Shown: piece by piece, positions 1 to 5,331 of the stretch | Numbering within the stretch: the stretch's first letter is position 1 | How the letters are laid out: each line of letters opens with the position of its first letter | DNA from: Bacteriovoracaceae bacterium | GTDB lineage: Bacteria; Bdellovibrionota; Bacteriovoracia; Bacteriovoracales; Bacteriovoracaceae | Length of the DNA stretch: 7,145 nt | Reading direction: 5' to 3' | NCBI GenBank assembly: GCA_947448095.1 | Contig: CANFNN010000157.1 | Coordinates: 1 to 7,145 of the forward strand | Made by a program: the position numbers and the translations under genes | The notes under the pieces: model-generated | What the model was told of the DNA's origin: nothing | The model's input: the letters and a program-made list of their open reading frames with translations, nothing else | Databases searched by the model: none

Positions 1-177
1 AACATCATTCGTGGCAGCAATAATGACACGCTTGAAATCTTTATTCTCATCCTTACTTGGAGCTTCAGGTTCAGAGTAAAGTTCTGAATGACCACTTTGA
101 GTTTGATTCTCAAGCAAGCTTTTCTTAAAAGAGCAGGAACAAAGAATGACTAAGGATAATACAAGGGAAAGGTTCAT
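1..177 (-). CDS. Lipoprotein, probable 5'-nucleotidase/UshA-type metallophosphoesterase, N-terminal part only
   Basis: Read on the minus strand from an ATG at 177-175, this frame is open to the left edge (59 codons, 3' end missing). The first 15 residues are a short hydrophobic signal ending in a lipobox (L12-C13-S14-C15), so Cys15 should be lipidated after signal peptidase II cleavage. A polar linker rich in S, E, N and Q follows. The last visible residues (KRVIIAATNDV) match the first metal-binding strand of the 5'-nucleotidase/2',3'-cyclic phosphodiesterase family, where a TND[VIF]HG motif supplies metal ligands; the window ends just before the expected His-Gly. Only the lipoprotein nature is directly visible; the enzyme family is an inference from about ten residues. 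No good Shine-Dalgarno lies upstream, and the frame is closed at 207-205, so the ATG at 177 is the only sensible start. It is divergent from the SDR gene. Confidence 0.7.
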   Translation of the reverse strand, partial: MNLSLVLSLVILCSCSFKKSLLENQTQSGHSELYSEPEAPSKDENKDFKRVIIAATNDV

Positions 178-185
178 ATGAAGGT

Positions 186-191
186 AGTATA
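186..191 (-). promoter_or_regulatory. Candidate -10 element for the lipoprotein gene
   Basis: On the minus strand this reads TATACT (5 of 6 to TATAAT). No convincing -35 lies 17 bp upstream. If used, transcription would start near 178-180, directly before the ATG at 177, leaving almost no leader; this fits the missing Shine-Dalgarno but is only a suggestion. Confidence 0.3.
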
Positions 192-233
192 GGGCCAGTT
201 CTCGTTATCAGATAGAGTGAACTTTTATTTCAG

Positions 234-262
234 TGTAAAAAATTCAGGTGTTTTGCTAGGAT
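234..262 (+). promoter_or_regulatory. Candidate promoter for the SDR gene (extended -10)
   Basis: TGCTAGGAT at 254-262 resembles an extended -10 (TGn plus TAGGAT, 4 of 6). TGTAAA at 234-239 is a weak -35 (3 of 6) at 17-bp spacing. The predicted start would be near 269, about 22 nt before the ATG at 291. This is the best match in the 113-bp gap between the divergent lipoprotein and SDR genes, but it is weak. Confidence 0.25.
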
Positions 263-290
263 TTCGTAAATAAACAAAAGCGAGTAATCA

Positions 291-1136
291 ATGAGAAAAG
301 TCTTAATCACCGGTGCCACCTCAGGCTTTGGGAAGCTCTTAGTGGATGCATTTTTAAAAAATGGAGACTTTGTCATCGCCAGTGGTCGCCAATTAAACTC
401 TCGTCCTGAAATCTTTGAAAATGAAAGAGTAAAGTATTCTCGAAGATTTCTAGAAATCGAGATGGATGTCACGCTGTCCGAGCAAGTTCAGCAAGCAGCT
501 ATACTGATTAAACAAAAACTAGGTCATATCGATATTTTAATCAACAATGCTGGTTTTGGGCTCTTTGGTTCTCTGGAAGATATTCAGGAGCAAGAGATAC
601 GCTACCAAATGGAAGTCAATTTTTTTGGCACGGTTAGTGTCACTCGCGCCTTCTTACCGATGCTCCGAATGGCGCAAGGAAAGATTTTTAATTTTTCCTC
701 GGTTTTTGGCTTTATGGGTTTTCCTCTCACTAGCCTCTATTGCGCCAGTAAATTTGCCGTTGAAGGACTGACGGAATCTTTGCGCGGAGAACTTGCCCCT
801 CATGGTGTACAGGTTTGTTTGATCGAACCCGGTGGTTATCGCACGAACTTTGGGAAAAATCTTAGCTGGAGTCAGGCCGATCCAGATTCTATTTATCATG
901 TTCAAATGAAAAACTACCGTATGCTTCATGAAATGTTTTCTAAGAAGAAAACTCAACAACCCGAGGAAGTCTCTGAAGGTGTTTTGAAATTATCAAAGAG
1001 AAAGACTCTTCCGATGAGAAAAGTGTTTGGTCAAGACGGGAAGCTGAGTTCTCTCTTGAGAAATTTTCTTCCGAGTTTCGTGTATTTTAAAGTGCTCGAT
1101 TTTTACTACAAGAAAACGTTTCTTAGAAAGATTTGA
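291..1136 (+). CDS. Short-chain dehydrogenase/reductase (classical SDR)
   Basis: A 281-residue NAD(P)(H)-dependent oxidoreductase with a complete classical SDR core. The cofactor loop TGATSGFG is at residues 7-14, an Asp contacting the adenine ring at 59, NNAG at 85-88, the structural Asn at 110, the catalytic Ser at 137 (13 residues before the Tyr, as usual), Y150-x3-K154, and the PG motif at 180-181. An Arg at 33 after the second beta strand (SGR) hints at NADPH preference; this is an inference. After the core there is a basic tail (residues 215-281) with several aromatic and hydrophobic stretches, seen in SDRs that act on lipids or sterols or sit on membranes, but the substrate cannot be read from sequence. 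The upstream Shine-Dalgarno is poor (GCGAG). The gene stands alone and its last 14 bp overlap the 3' end of the convergent cysteine desulfurase gene. Confidence 0.93.
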   Translation: MRKVLITGATSGFGKLLVDAFLKNGDFVIASGRQLNSRPEIFENERVKYSRRFLEIEMDVTLSEQVQQAAILIKQKLGHIDILINNAGFGLFGSLEDIQEQEIRYQMEVNFFGTVSVTRAFLPMLRMAQGKIFNFSSVFGFMGFPLTSLYCASKFAVEGLTESLRGELAPHGVQVCLIEPGGYRTNFGKNLSWSQADPDSIYHVQMKNYRMLHEMFSKKKTQQPEEVSEGVLKLSKRKTLPMRKVFGQDGKLSSLLRNFLPSFVYFKVLDFYYKKTFLRKI

Positions 1137-2280
1137 TTTTTTTGAGTTTGGCGTAAGAAGCTTTGAGGGCTTGCTCTAATTGCTTGTAATCAATTTCAGA
1201 TTGAGAATAACTCAAAGAAATCCGAATCACGCCGCGGCCAACATCATCGTGAATTCCCATGGCCTTAAGTACGGCCGAGGTTTCGGGTTGATTGTCAGCG
1301 CAAGCGGCTGATGTCGTCACAAAAATATCATGCGATTCAAGCTCTATTTGCACCGCTTGACCGTGAATGCCGGGATAACTGATGAGAGTGGTTCCTGCTA
1401 AGCGAGGAGATTCTTCTCCTACGATTACCACTTCAGGAAAACTTTCTTTCATATTCTGTTCAAATTGCAGTCTCGCTTGGTTTAAGTTTTTCAAACCCGC
1501 TTTATGAGTTTCAAAATCCGACAAGGCAACCGCTAGAGTTTCGATCCCGATATAGTTTTGCGTTCCCCCACGCAGCCCTTTTTCTTGAGAGCTTCCAAAA
1601 ACATGGGGTTTAAGTTTGGTCGGGTCTTTAGCAAGGACAAAACCCGTTCCGGTTAAGGCGCCCACCTTGTGCCCAGAGCAGACCGCAAAGTCGATGCCTG
1701 AATTTTCGAAATGAAAATCACCTTTCCCAATGAGCTGAGTGGTATCACAGAAAAAGTCGACTTGAAATTTTTGGCAGAGCTTGGCCATCTCTTTATAGGG
1801 CTGAATCACACCAGTTTCATTATTCACGGCCATGATAGTAACTAAAGCAACTTCACCATGATGTTTTTGGAGTAAATTTTCAAGACTCTCTATGAGAATC
1901 ACCCCGGAGTCATTAAGCATAACTTTTTCAAGCTTAAAGCCTCGTCGCTCTTGGTAGAAACTCAGGGCCTTGGGAATCACCACATGTTCTATTGGGCTAG
2001 TAATCACGATATTTTTATTTTTGGGGGCATACTCAAGAATTGAAAACAATACATGAGACACTCCTTCCGAGGAGCCTGAATTAAACGTCACCTGATCCGG
2101 GTAAGAGCCTACGACATCCGCAATAACTTGGCGGCATTTTTCAATTCCTTGAAACACCTTCTGGCCTAGAGAGTGAATCGCATTGGGGTTAGCGTAGATT
2201 TCGGTTCCGATTCTTTTTTTAAGATAGTCTCGAACAACCGGAATCAGGGGAGCCGAACCATTAAAATCTGCGTATATCAT
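1123..2280 (-). CDS. Cysteine desulfurase, NifS/IscS family (class V aminotransferase fold)
   Basis: A 385-residue PLP enzyme expected to take sulfur from L-cysteine, giving alanine and an enzyme persulfide for Fe-S cluster assembly. Visible landmarks are the N-terminal YADFNGSAPL (family: Y-D-N-A-A-T-T-P), the PLP-stacking His99 (SPIEH), NNETGVIQP at 153-161, Asp179 and Gln182, the Schiff-base Lys205 in SGHK, GSSQEKGLRGGTQN at 229-242, the catalytic Cys327 in TSAACAD, and Arg354. Some usually strict positions differ: SGATE[SA] is SGSSEG at 68-73, and the RxSLG motif reads RISLS. These mark a diverged subgroup but leave the catalytic set intact. It follows nadA by only 8 bp, so it is almost certainly co-transcribed. 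By analogy with Bacillus nifS, which neighbours the nad genes and supports NadA cluster maturation, it probably serves NadA. A general housekeeping IscS role is less likely, since no iscU, sufU or regulator is adjacent. Confidence 0.92.
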   Translation of the reverse strand: MIYADFNGSAPLIPVVRDYLKKRIGTEIYANPNAIHSLGQKVFQGIEKCRQVIADVVGSYPDQVTFNSGSSEGVSHVLFSILEYAPKNKNIVITSPIEHVVIPKALSFYQERRGFKLEKVMLNDSGVILIESLENLLQKHHGEVALVTIMAVNNETGVIQPYKEMAKLCQKFQVDFFCDTTQLIGKGDFHFENSGIDFAVCSGHKVGALTGTGFVLAKDPTKLKPHVFGSSQEKGLRGGTQNYIGIETLAVALSDFETHKAGLKNLNQARLQFEQNMKESFPEVVIVGEESPRLAGTTLISYPGIHGQAVQIELESHDIFVTTSAACADNQPETSAVLKAMGIHDDVGRGVIRISLSYSQSEIDYKQLEQALKASYAKLKKIKSF

Positions 2281-2285
2281 ATTTA

Positions 2286-2290
2286 TTCCT
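2286..2290 (-). promoter_or_regulatory. Ribosome binding site of the desulfurase gene, overlapping the nadA stop
   Basis: On the minus strand AGGAA lies 5 nt before the ATG at 2280. Its first two bases are the last two bases of the nadA TAG stop (2291-2289). Ribosomes terminating on nadA therefore sit on the next Shine-Dalgarno, a layout that favours translational coupling and a fixed ratio of the two proteins. Confidence 0.75.
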
Positions 2291-3401
2291 AAGAAATTTT
2301 AAGCATCTGATCAAGTGCCTTGAGAGCAAAAGTCTTGGTAACGTTATCAACTTTGATCACGTTCATGGGCACACCTTTTTCAATCGCGCGGAAGCTTTCC
2401 AGCAACCAACGCGGGCGAATGCGGTACATGGTGGTGCACAGACATTGATAAGGAGAAAGGGAAGTAATATCTAAATGCGGATACTGGGCGGCCAAACGAT
2501 TAACGAGATTAATTTCCGTTCCAACAGCAAACTTAGTTCCAGCTTTCGCTGCTTTGATTTGATTTACGATATAAGAAGTCGAACCTGCCTGATCAGCACC
2601 TTGAACTACTTCAAAACTGCATTCAGGATGAACAATTAAAATCCTGTCAGGTTCATTTTTTCGCCACATCTGAATGTGTTCCGCTGTGAATCCCTGATGA
2701 ACTGAGCAAAAGCCGTACCACAGAATCACTTTCGCTTTTTGGATTTGTTCGGGAGTCAGTCCACCAAATCGCTTGCGAGGATCATACACCACCATGTCTT
2801 CAAGCTTGATTCCTAACTTAAAGCAGGTGTTGCGGCCCAAGTGTTGGTCAGGAAAAAATAAAAGCTTCTCCCCTTTAGAGAGTCCCCAGGTGATGACTTT
2901 TTCAGCATTCGATGAAGTACAGATAGAGCCGTTATTTTCTCCCACAAAACTTTTTAAAGCAGCGGTGCAGTTAATATAAGTAATCGGAACTATTTTTTCT
3001 TGAGTGCAATCAGTGAGATATTTCCAGGCCACATCGATTTCTCGACGGTTTGCCATATCGGCCATAGAGCAGCCAGCTTTTAGGTCAGGTAAAATAACTT
3101 TCTGGTTTTCCGTTGTCAGCATGTCGGCCGTTTCGGCCATGAAATGCACACCACAAAAGATAATGTATTCGGCATTTTTAATTTCTGCAGCTTTACGGGC
3201 AAGCTCAAGAGAGTCACCAGTAATATCAGCAAAAGCAATCACATCATCTTGTTGATAATGGTGACCAAGGACAACGACTTTATCGCCCATGCGTTTTTTC
3301 ATTGTCGCCAATTCAACCAAAACTTCTTCATCACTTAGTTCAGTTTCAGAAATTTGGGGAAGATGATCTTTGTTTTCTAAATCACCATAAATATCGATCA
3401 T
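2289..3401 (-). CDS. nadA: Quinolinate synthase A
   Basis: A 370-residue cytoplasmic [4Fe-4S] enzyme that condenses iminoaspartate with dihydroxyacetone phosphate to quinolinate in de novo NAD synthesis. Motifs in order: LGHHYQ at 45-50 (substrate His), GDSLELARKA at 62-71, FCGVHFMAETADML at 82-95, the first cluster Cys111 in LKAGCSMADM, YINCTAALKS at 142-151, CTSSNA at 161-166, FFPDQHLGRN at 182-191, the second cluster Cys232 in WYGFCSVHQG, HPEC at 258-261, GSTSY at 273-277, GTEINLVNRL at 294-303, and the third cluster Cys in QCLC (Cys320 or 322). Length and the extra segment around 205-245 fit the longer 'type 3' NadA seen in Bacillus rather than the roughly 347-residue E. coli form. An AGAGG Shine-Dalgarno 5 nt before the ATG fixes the start. 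It is first in an operon with the cysteine desulfurase; nadB and nadC are not in the window. Confidence 0.98.
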   Translation of the reverse strand: MIDIYGDLENKDHLPQISETELSDEEVLVELATMKKRMGDKVVVLGHHYQQDDVIAFADITGDSLELARKAAEIKNAEYIIFCGVHFMAETADMLTTENQKVILPDLKAGCSMADMANRREIDVAWKYLTDCTQEKIVPITYINCTAALKSFVGENNGSICTSSNAEKVITWGLSKGEKLLFFPDQHLGRNTCFKLGIKLEDMVVYDPRKRFGGLTPEQIQKAKVILWYGFCSVHQGFTAEHIQMWRKNEPDRILIVHPECSFEVVQGADQAGSTSYIVNQIKAAKAGTKFAVGTEINLVNRLAAQYPHLDITSLSPYQCLCTTMYRIRPRWLLESFRAIEKGVPMNVIKVDNVTKTFALKALDQMLKIS

Positions 3402-3425
3402 AAAAACCTCTTGAAATTGGTCCTT

Positions 3426-3454
3426 ACCTTACTCTTCTAAACAAAAAGGGGCAA
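3426..3454 (-). promoter_or_regulatory. Weak candidate promoter for nadA
   Basis: On the minus strand TTGCCC (3454-3449, 4 of 6) is followed after 17 bp by TAAGGT (3431-3426, 3 of 6). The -35 candidate lies inside the nadA-proximal copy of the 9-bp direct repeat, so a protein bound there would compete with polymerase. The -10 is poor, so the call is tentative. Confidence 0.25.
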
Positions 3455-3465
3455 GGAAGGGGCAA
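3446..3465. repeat. Perfect 9-bp tandem direct repeat, candidate operator
   Basis: AAGGGGCAA occurs at 3446-3454 and again at 3457-3465, separated by GG, giving an 11-bp period. One helical turn places both copies on the same DNA face, typical of sites bound by a tandem dimer or two-domain regulator. It lies about 45-64 bp before the nadA start and about 80-100 bp upstream of the parA promoter. I do not recognise it as a known NAD-regulator site (NrtR, NiaR, NadR or NadQ). Confidence 0.5.
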
Positions 3466-3474
3466 TTTTATTGT

Positions 3475-3544
3475 TGCGCGTCGGGCCAAACAACTCTTTT
3501 TGGGCCGCGCAGCATAAATCTTTTTATTTTTAATCACTTGGCCC
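3475..3544. promoter_or_regulatory. Cluster of GGGCC/GGCCC elements upstream of parA
   Basis: Three copies of a G/C-rich element stand out from AT-rich surroundings: GGGCCAA at 3483-3489, GGGCC at 3502-3506, and TTGGCCC at 3538-3544. The first and third form a perfect 7-bp inverted repeat. The third ends one base before the parA -35 hexamer. In addition, TGCGC (3475-3479) and GGCC (3484-3487) can pair with GGCCGCGCA (3503-3511), giving a 9-bp stem with a 4-nt bulge and 15-nt loop. ParA-family proteins or their partner ParB often autorepress their own promoter; whether these are such sites is inference. Confidence 0.35.
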
Positions 3545-3545
3545 T

Positions 3546-3574
3546 TTGACGAAGTGTGACCAGTTCCCTAGACT
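3546..3574 (+). promoter_or_regulatory. Sigma70-type promoter of the parA-parB operon
   Basis: TTGACG (3546-3551, 5 of 6 to TTGACA) and TAGACT (3569-3574, 4 of 6 to TATAAT) are separated by exactly 17 bp, with an AT-rich stretch (about 3513-3535) upstream like an UP element. Transcription should begin near 3581, after the upstream in-frame ATG at 3578, giving a roughly 42-nt leader to the ATG at 3623. This supports the shorter parA start. Confidence 0.6.
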
Positions 3575-3622
3575 TTTATGAATAGGACCATTAACGAACC
3601 ACTCTTTTTAGGAGATCGGGTT

Positions 3623-4399
3623 ATGAAAATTATCACAATCGGTAATAACAAAGGTGGCGTGGGTAAAACCATGCAATGCTTTCAACTCGTTTGTCACTTG
3701 GCAAACCAGGGCCACAGAGTACTCGCCATCGATCTGGATTCTCAGGCGAACTTAAGTTCTACTCTTGGTGTGAACATCCAGAGAACCCTCATTCCAGAAT
3801 GGTTAATCGGCGACGTTAAAGTTGATGAAATTATCGTGGATGCAGTTGGTAGCTTTGATTTTTATAAAAATATTAAATTAATTGCTTCCAGTCGTCACAT
3901 GGCAAATCTTGCTAAACTTCTTATTCTCTCAGAGTCAGAAGTCCGCAGATCAGCTGGGCGCAAAGAGCGTTTGTTGAAAATGCGTCTGAAAGAAGTAGAA
4001 GATCAATTCGACTACGTCATTATTGATACTCCTCCAATGCTTGGAGATGAATTAATCATGTCTCTAGTAGCTTCAAATCTTATTTTGATTCCTACTCAAG
4101 CTCAGGATTACTCTATCGATGGTCTTGAAGAATTGATGGATACTTTTGAAATTATTAAAGAAACAGAAAATCCAACTCTTGAGTTCAATATTATTCCTTC
4201 TATGGTTAATCCAAGAAGAAAAATTGAACGGACTCGTTTGGAAGAGCTTTCTCAATCTTTCAATGTGACTCCAACAATTAGAAATTTAGTGGATATGCAG
4301 GAATCGGTAGCCATGAAGAAACCGGTTTTCATGTTCAATAAAAATTCTAAGGGCAAAAATGATTATCAGGCCCTGTGGGATTCTTTGGGACTAAATTAG
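3623..4399 (+). CDS. parA: ParA family ATPase (partition/MinD-like P-loop)
   Basis: A 258-residue deviant Walker ATPase. The deviant Walker A KGGVGKT is at 10-16 with signature Lys10, Walker A' (switch I) IDLDSQANLS at 36-45, and Walker B IIDTPP at 133-138; a C-terminal R-x(5)-QES segment near 220-228 fits Soj-type ParA. Such proteins bind DNA non-specifically as ATP dimers and move ParB-bound cargo. Two family positions differ: the residue after KGGVGKT is Met rather than the usual Thr, and DxDPQ reads DLDSQ. I chose ATG 3623 over the in-frame ATG at 3578 because AGGAGA (3610-3615) precedes it at good spacing, the predicted transcription start is near 3581, and Soj proteins begin just before the first beta strand. 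No long N-terminal DNA-binding domain is present, unlike P1 or F plasmid ParA. It is followed after 41 bp by parB. Cargo (chromosome, plasmid or other) is not decided by sequence. Confidence 0.93.
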   Translation: MKIITIGNNKGGVGKTMQCFQLVCHLANQGHRVLAIDLDSQANLSSTLGVNIQRTLIPEWLIGDVKVDEIIVDAVGSFDFYKNIKLIASSRHMANLAKLLILSESEVRRSAGRKERLLKMRLKEVEDQFDYVIIDTPPMLGDELIMSLVASNLILIPTQAQDYSIDGLEELMDTFEIIKETENPTLEFNIIPSMVNPRRKIERTRLEELSQSFNVTPTIRNLVDMQESVAMKKPVFMFNKNSKGKNDYQALWDSLGLN

Positions 4400-4409
4400 A
4401 ATTTTAAAA

Positions 4410-4427
4410 AATTTAAACATATAAATT
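4410..4427. repeat. Short AT-only inverted repeat between parA and parB
   Basis: AATTTA (4410-4415) and TAAATT (4422-4427) are perfect inverted copies around a 6-nt spacer, ending 3 nt before the parB Shine-Dalgarno. The stem is all A-T, so a stable hairpin is unlikely; a protein site or chance in AT-rich DNA are both possible. Confidence 0.25.
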
Positions 4428-4440
4428 GTAAGGAGAGGGC

Positions 4441-5283
4441 ATGGCCAAGGAATTTTCCGCACGTGTATCAAAGCGCGAGCGCAAGGTCACCGACATTACT
4501 TCAGGAATCGACGAAAAGATTTTACGCGCAAATGATCTTAAGCTTCTCAGAGGCGCGCAACTTGCGACTATCCGTTTAAAGGATATCGAAGTTAGAGATC
4601 AGGTTCGAACAAAGTTCAATGATGAATCTCTTCGTGAACTTGGTGAGAACATTAAAGTAAATGGTCTCATTCAGCCTTTAGTCCTTCACCGTGAAGGTCA
4701 TAAGTTTGTTTTAGTTTGTGGTGAGCGCCGTTTTCGTGCGATGACACTGATTGAAATGCAGGAAGCTCCTTGTTTTATTCTTGAGAATAAATCTAAAGAA
4801 GAATTGATGGCGATTCAGTTCTCCGAGAACCAGGCCAGAGAAGATCTTCATTATATTGATCAGGCGGATTCGATTTTTGGTTACCAGAAACTTACTGGTA
4901 CTTCTGAGCGAAAAATTACTGCGGCTCTAGGAATTTCAAAATCTGAAGTTCACAGATGTCTCATGATTGCCAAACTTCCTAGAGATCTAAAAGAAGCAGC
5001 TAAACAATTCAATACTGAAAAGTATGTTCTACTTGAATGGGATGAACTTCCTAAGAATGAATTCAAAGATGAAATCAAGACTCGCATCTTGAATGGTGAA
5101 ATAAATAAAAGATTGCAGTTGAAAAGAATAATTTCTCAACTTAAGATTGAGAAACCTAAAAAGAAAAAAGAAGATTCGGTTGAGAAACTCATGAAGGTCC
5201 TCAAGACCCAAATGAAGGATCCCAAACTTCAGGCTCGCGCCAAGGAAATGATGAAGGAATTAGTAGGTGAACGGATTCACTAA
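4441..5283 (+). CDS. parB: ParB/Spo0J family partition protein
   Basis: A 280-residue DNA-binding CTPase-type partner of ParA. After a basic N-terminal 40 residues, the ParB/Srx domain runs from about 42 to 135: IRLKDIEVRDQVR at 44-56 in place of the usual I-x-PNP-x-QPR, the GLIQP box at 75-79, GERRFRA at 94-100 (CTP-phosphate contact), and ENQAREDL at 129-136 (consensus ENLQREDL). A helix-turn-helix follows at about 154-180 (SERKITAALGISKSEVHRCL), the parS-reading part in relatives. The C-terminus has a Lys-rich stretch (238-243) and a Lys/Met-rich amphipathic helix; the usual C-terminal dimer domain is not clearly recognisable. AGGAG 5 nt before the ATG sets the start. No terminator separates it from parA, so one transcript is expected. 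Its stop TAA runs into a strong terminator. The altered first motif and tail suggest an accessory or diverged ParB rather than the standard chromosomal one; I cannot settle this. Confidence 0.92.
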   Translation: MAKEFSARVSKRERKVTDITSGIDEKILRANDLKLLRGAQLATIRLKDIEVRDQVRTKFNDESLRELGENIKVNGLIQPLVLHREGHKFVLVCGERRFRAMTLIEMQEAPCFILENKSKEELMAIQFSENQAREDLHYIDQADSIFGYQKLTGTSERKITAALGISKSEVHRCLMIAKLPRDLKEAAKQFNTEKYVLLEWDELPKNEFKDEIKTRILNGEINKRLQLKRIISQLKIEKPKKKKEDSVEKLMKVLKTQMKDPKLQARAKEMMKELVGERIH

Positions 5284-5312
5284 AAAAAAGCCCTCGAAAG
5301 AGGGCTTTTTTT
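5283..5312. terminator. Bidirectional intrinsic terminator shared by parB and the convergent secreted-protein gene
   Basis: GCCCTC (5290-5295) and GAGGGC (5300-5305) form a 6-bp GC-rich stem closed by a GAAA loop, extended by A5283-A5289 pairing with T5306-T5312. The T run serves plus-strand transcripts, and the A run gives a U tract to minus-strand transcripts. The A run starts within the parB TAA stop, so parB has almost no 3' untranslated region before the stem. The opposite gene ends 19 bp away at 5332. Confidence 0.95.
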
Positions 5313-5331
5313 ATTCTGTTTTATTAAATAT

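Noticed and set aside
230..472. Minus-strand open frame of 80 codons
   Set aside because: It overlaps the well-supported SDR gene in antisense, has no recognisable motif and no Shine-Dalgarno.
654..959. Minus-strand open frame of 101 codons inside the SDR gene
   Set aside because: Antisense shadow of a gene whose catalytic motifs are all present on the plus strand.
2773..3338. Plus-strand open frames of 64-83 codons opposite nadA
   Set aside because: Shadows of a gene with complete cluster cysteines and substrate motifs; composition is that of antisense coding.
3475..3511. GC-rich imperfect hairpin as a terminator for either divergent unit
   Set aside because: Both flanking genes read away from this region, the stem has a 4-nt bulge and no T run directly follows it; better read as operator-like DNA.
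4460..4465. CACGTG core inside the start of parB as a possible parS site
   Set aside because: parS is TGTTTCACGTGAAACA; the flanks here (TTCCG and TATCA) do not form the palindrome, so this is a chance hexamer.
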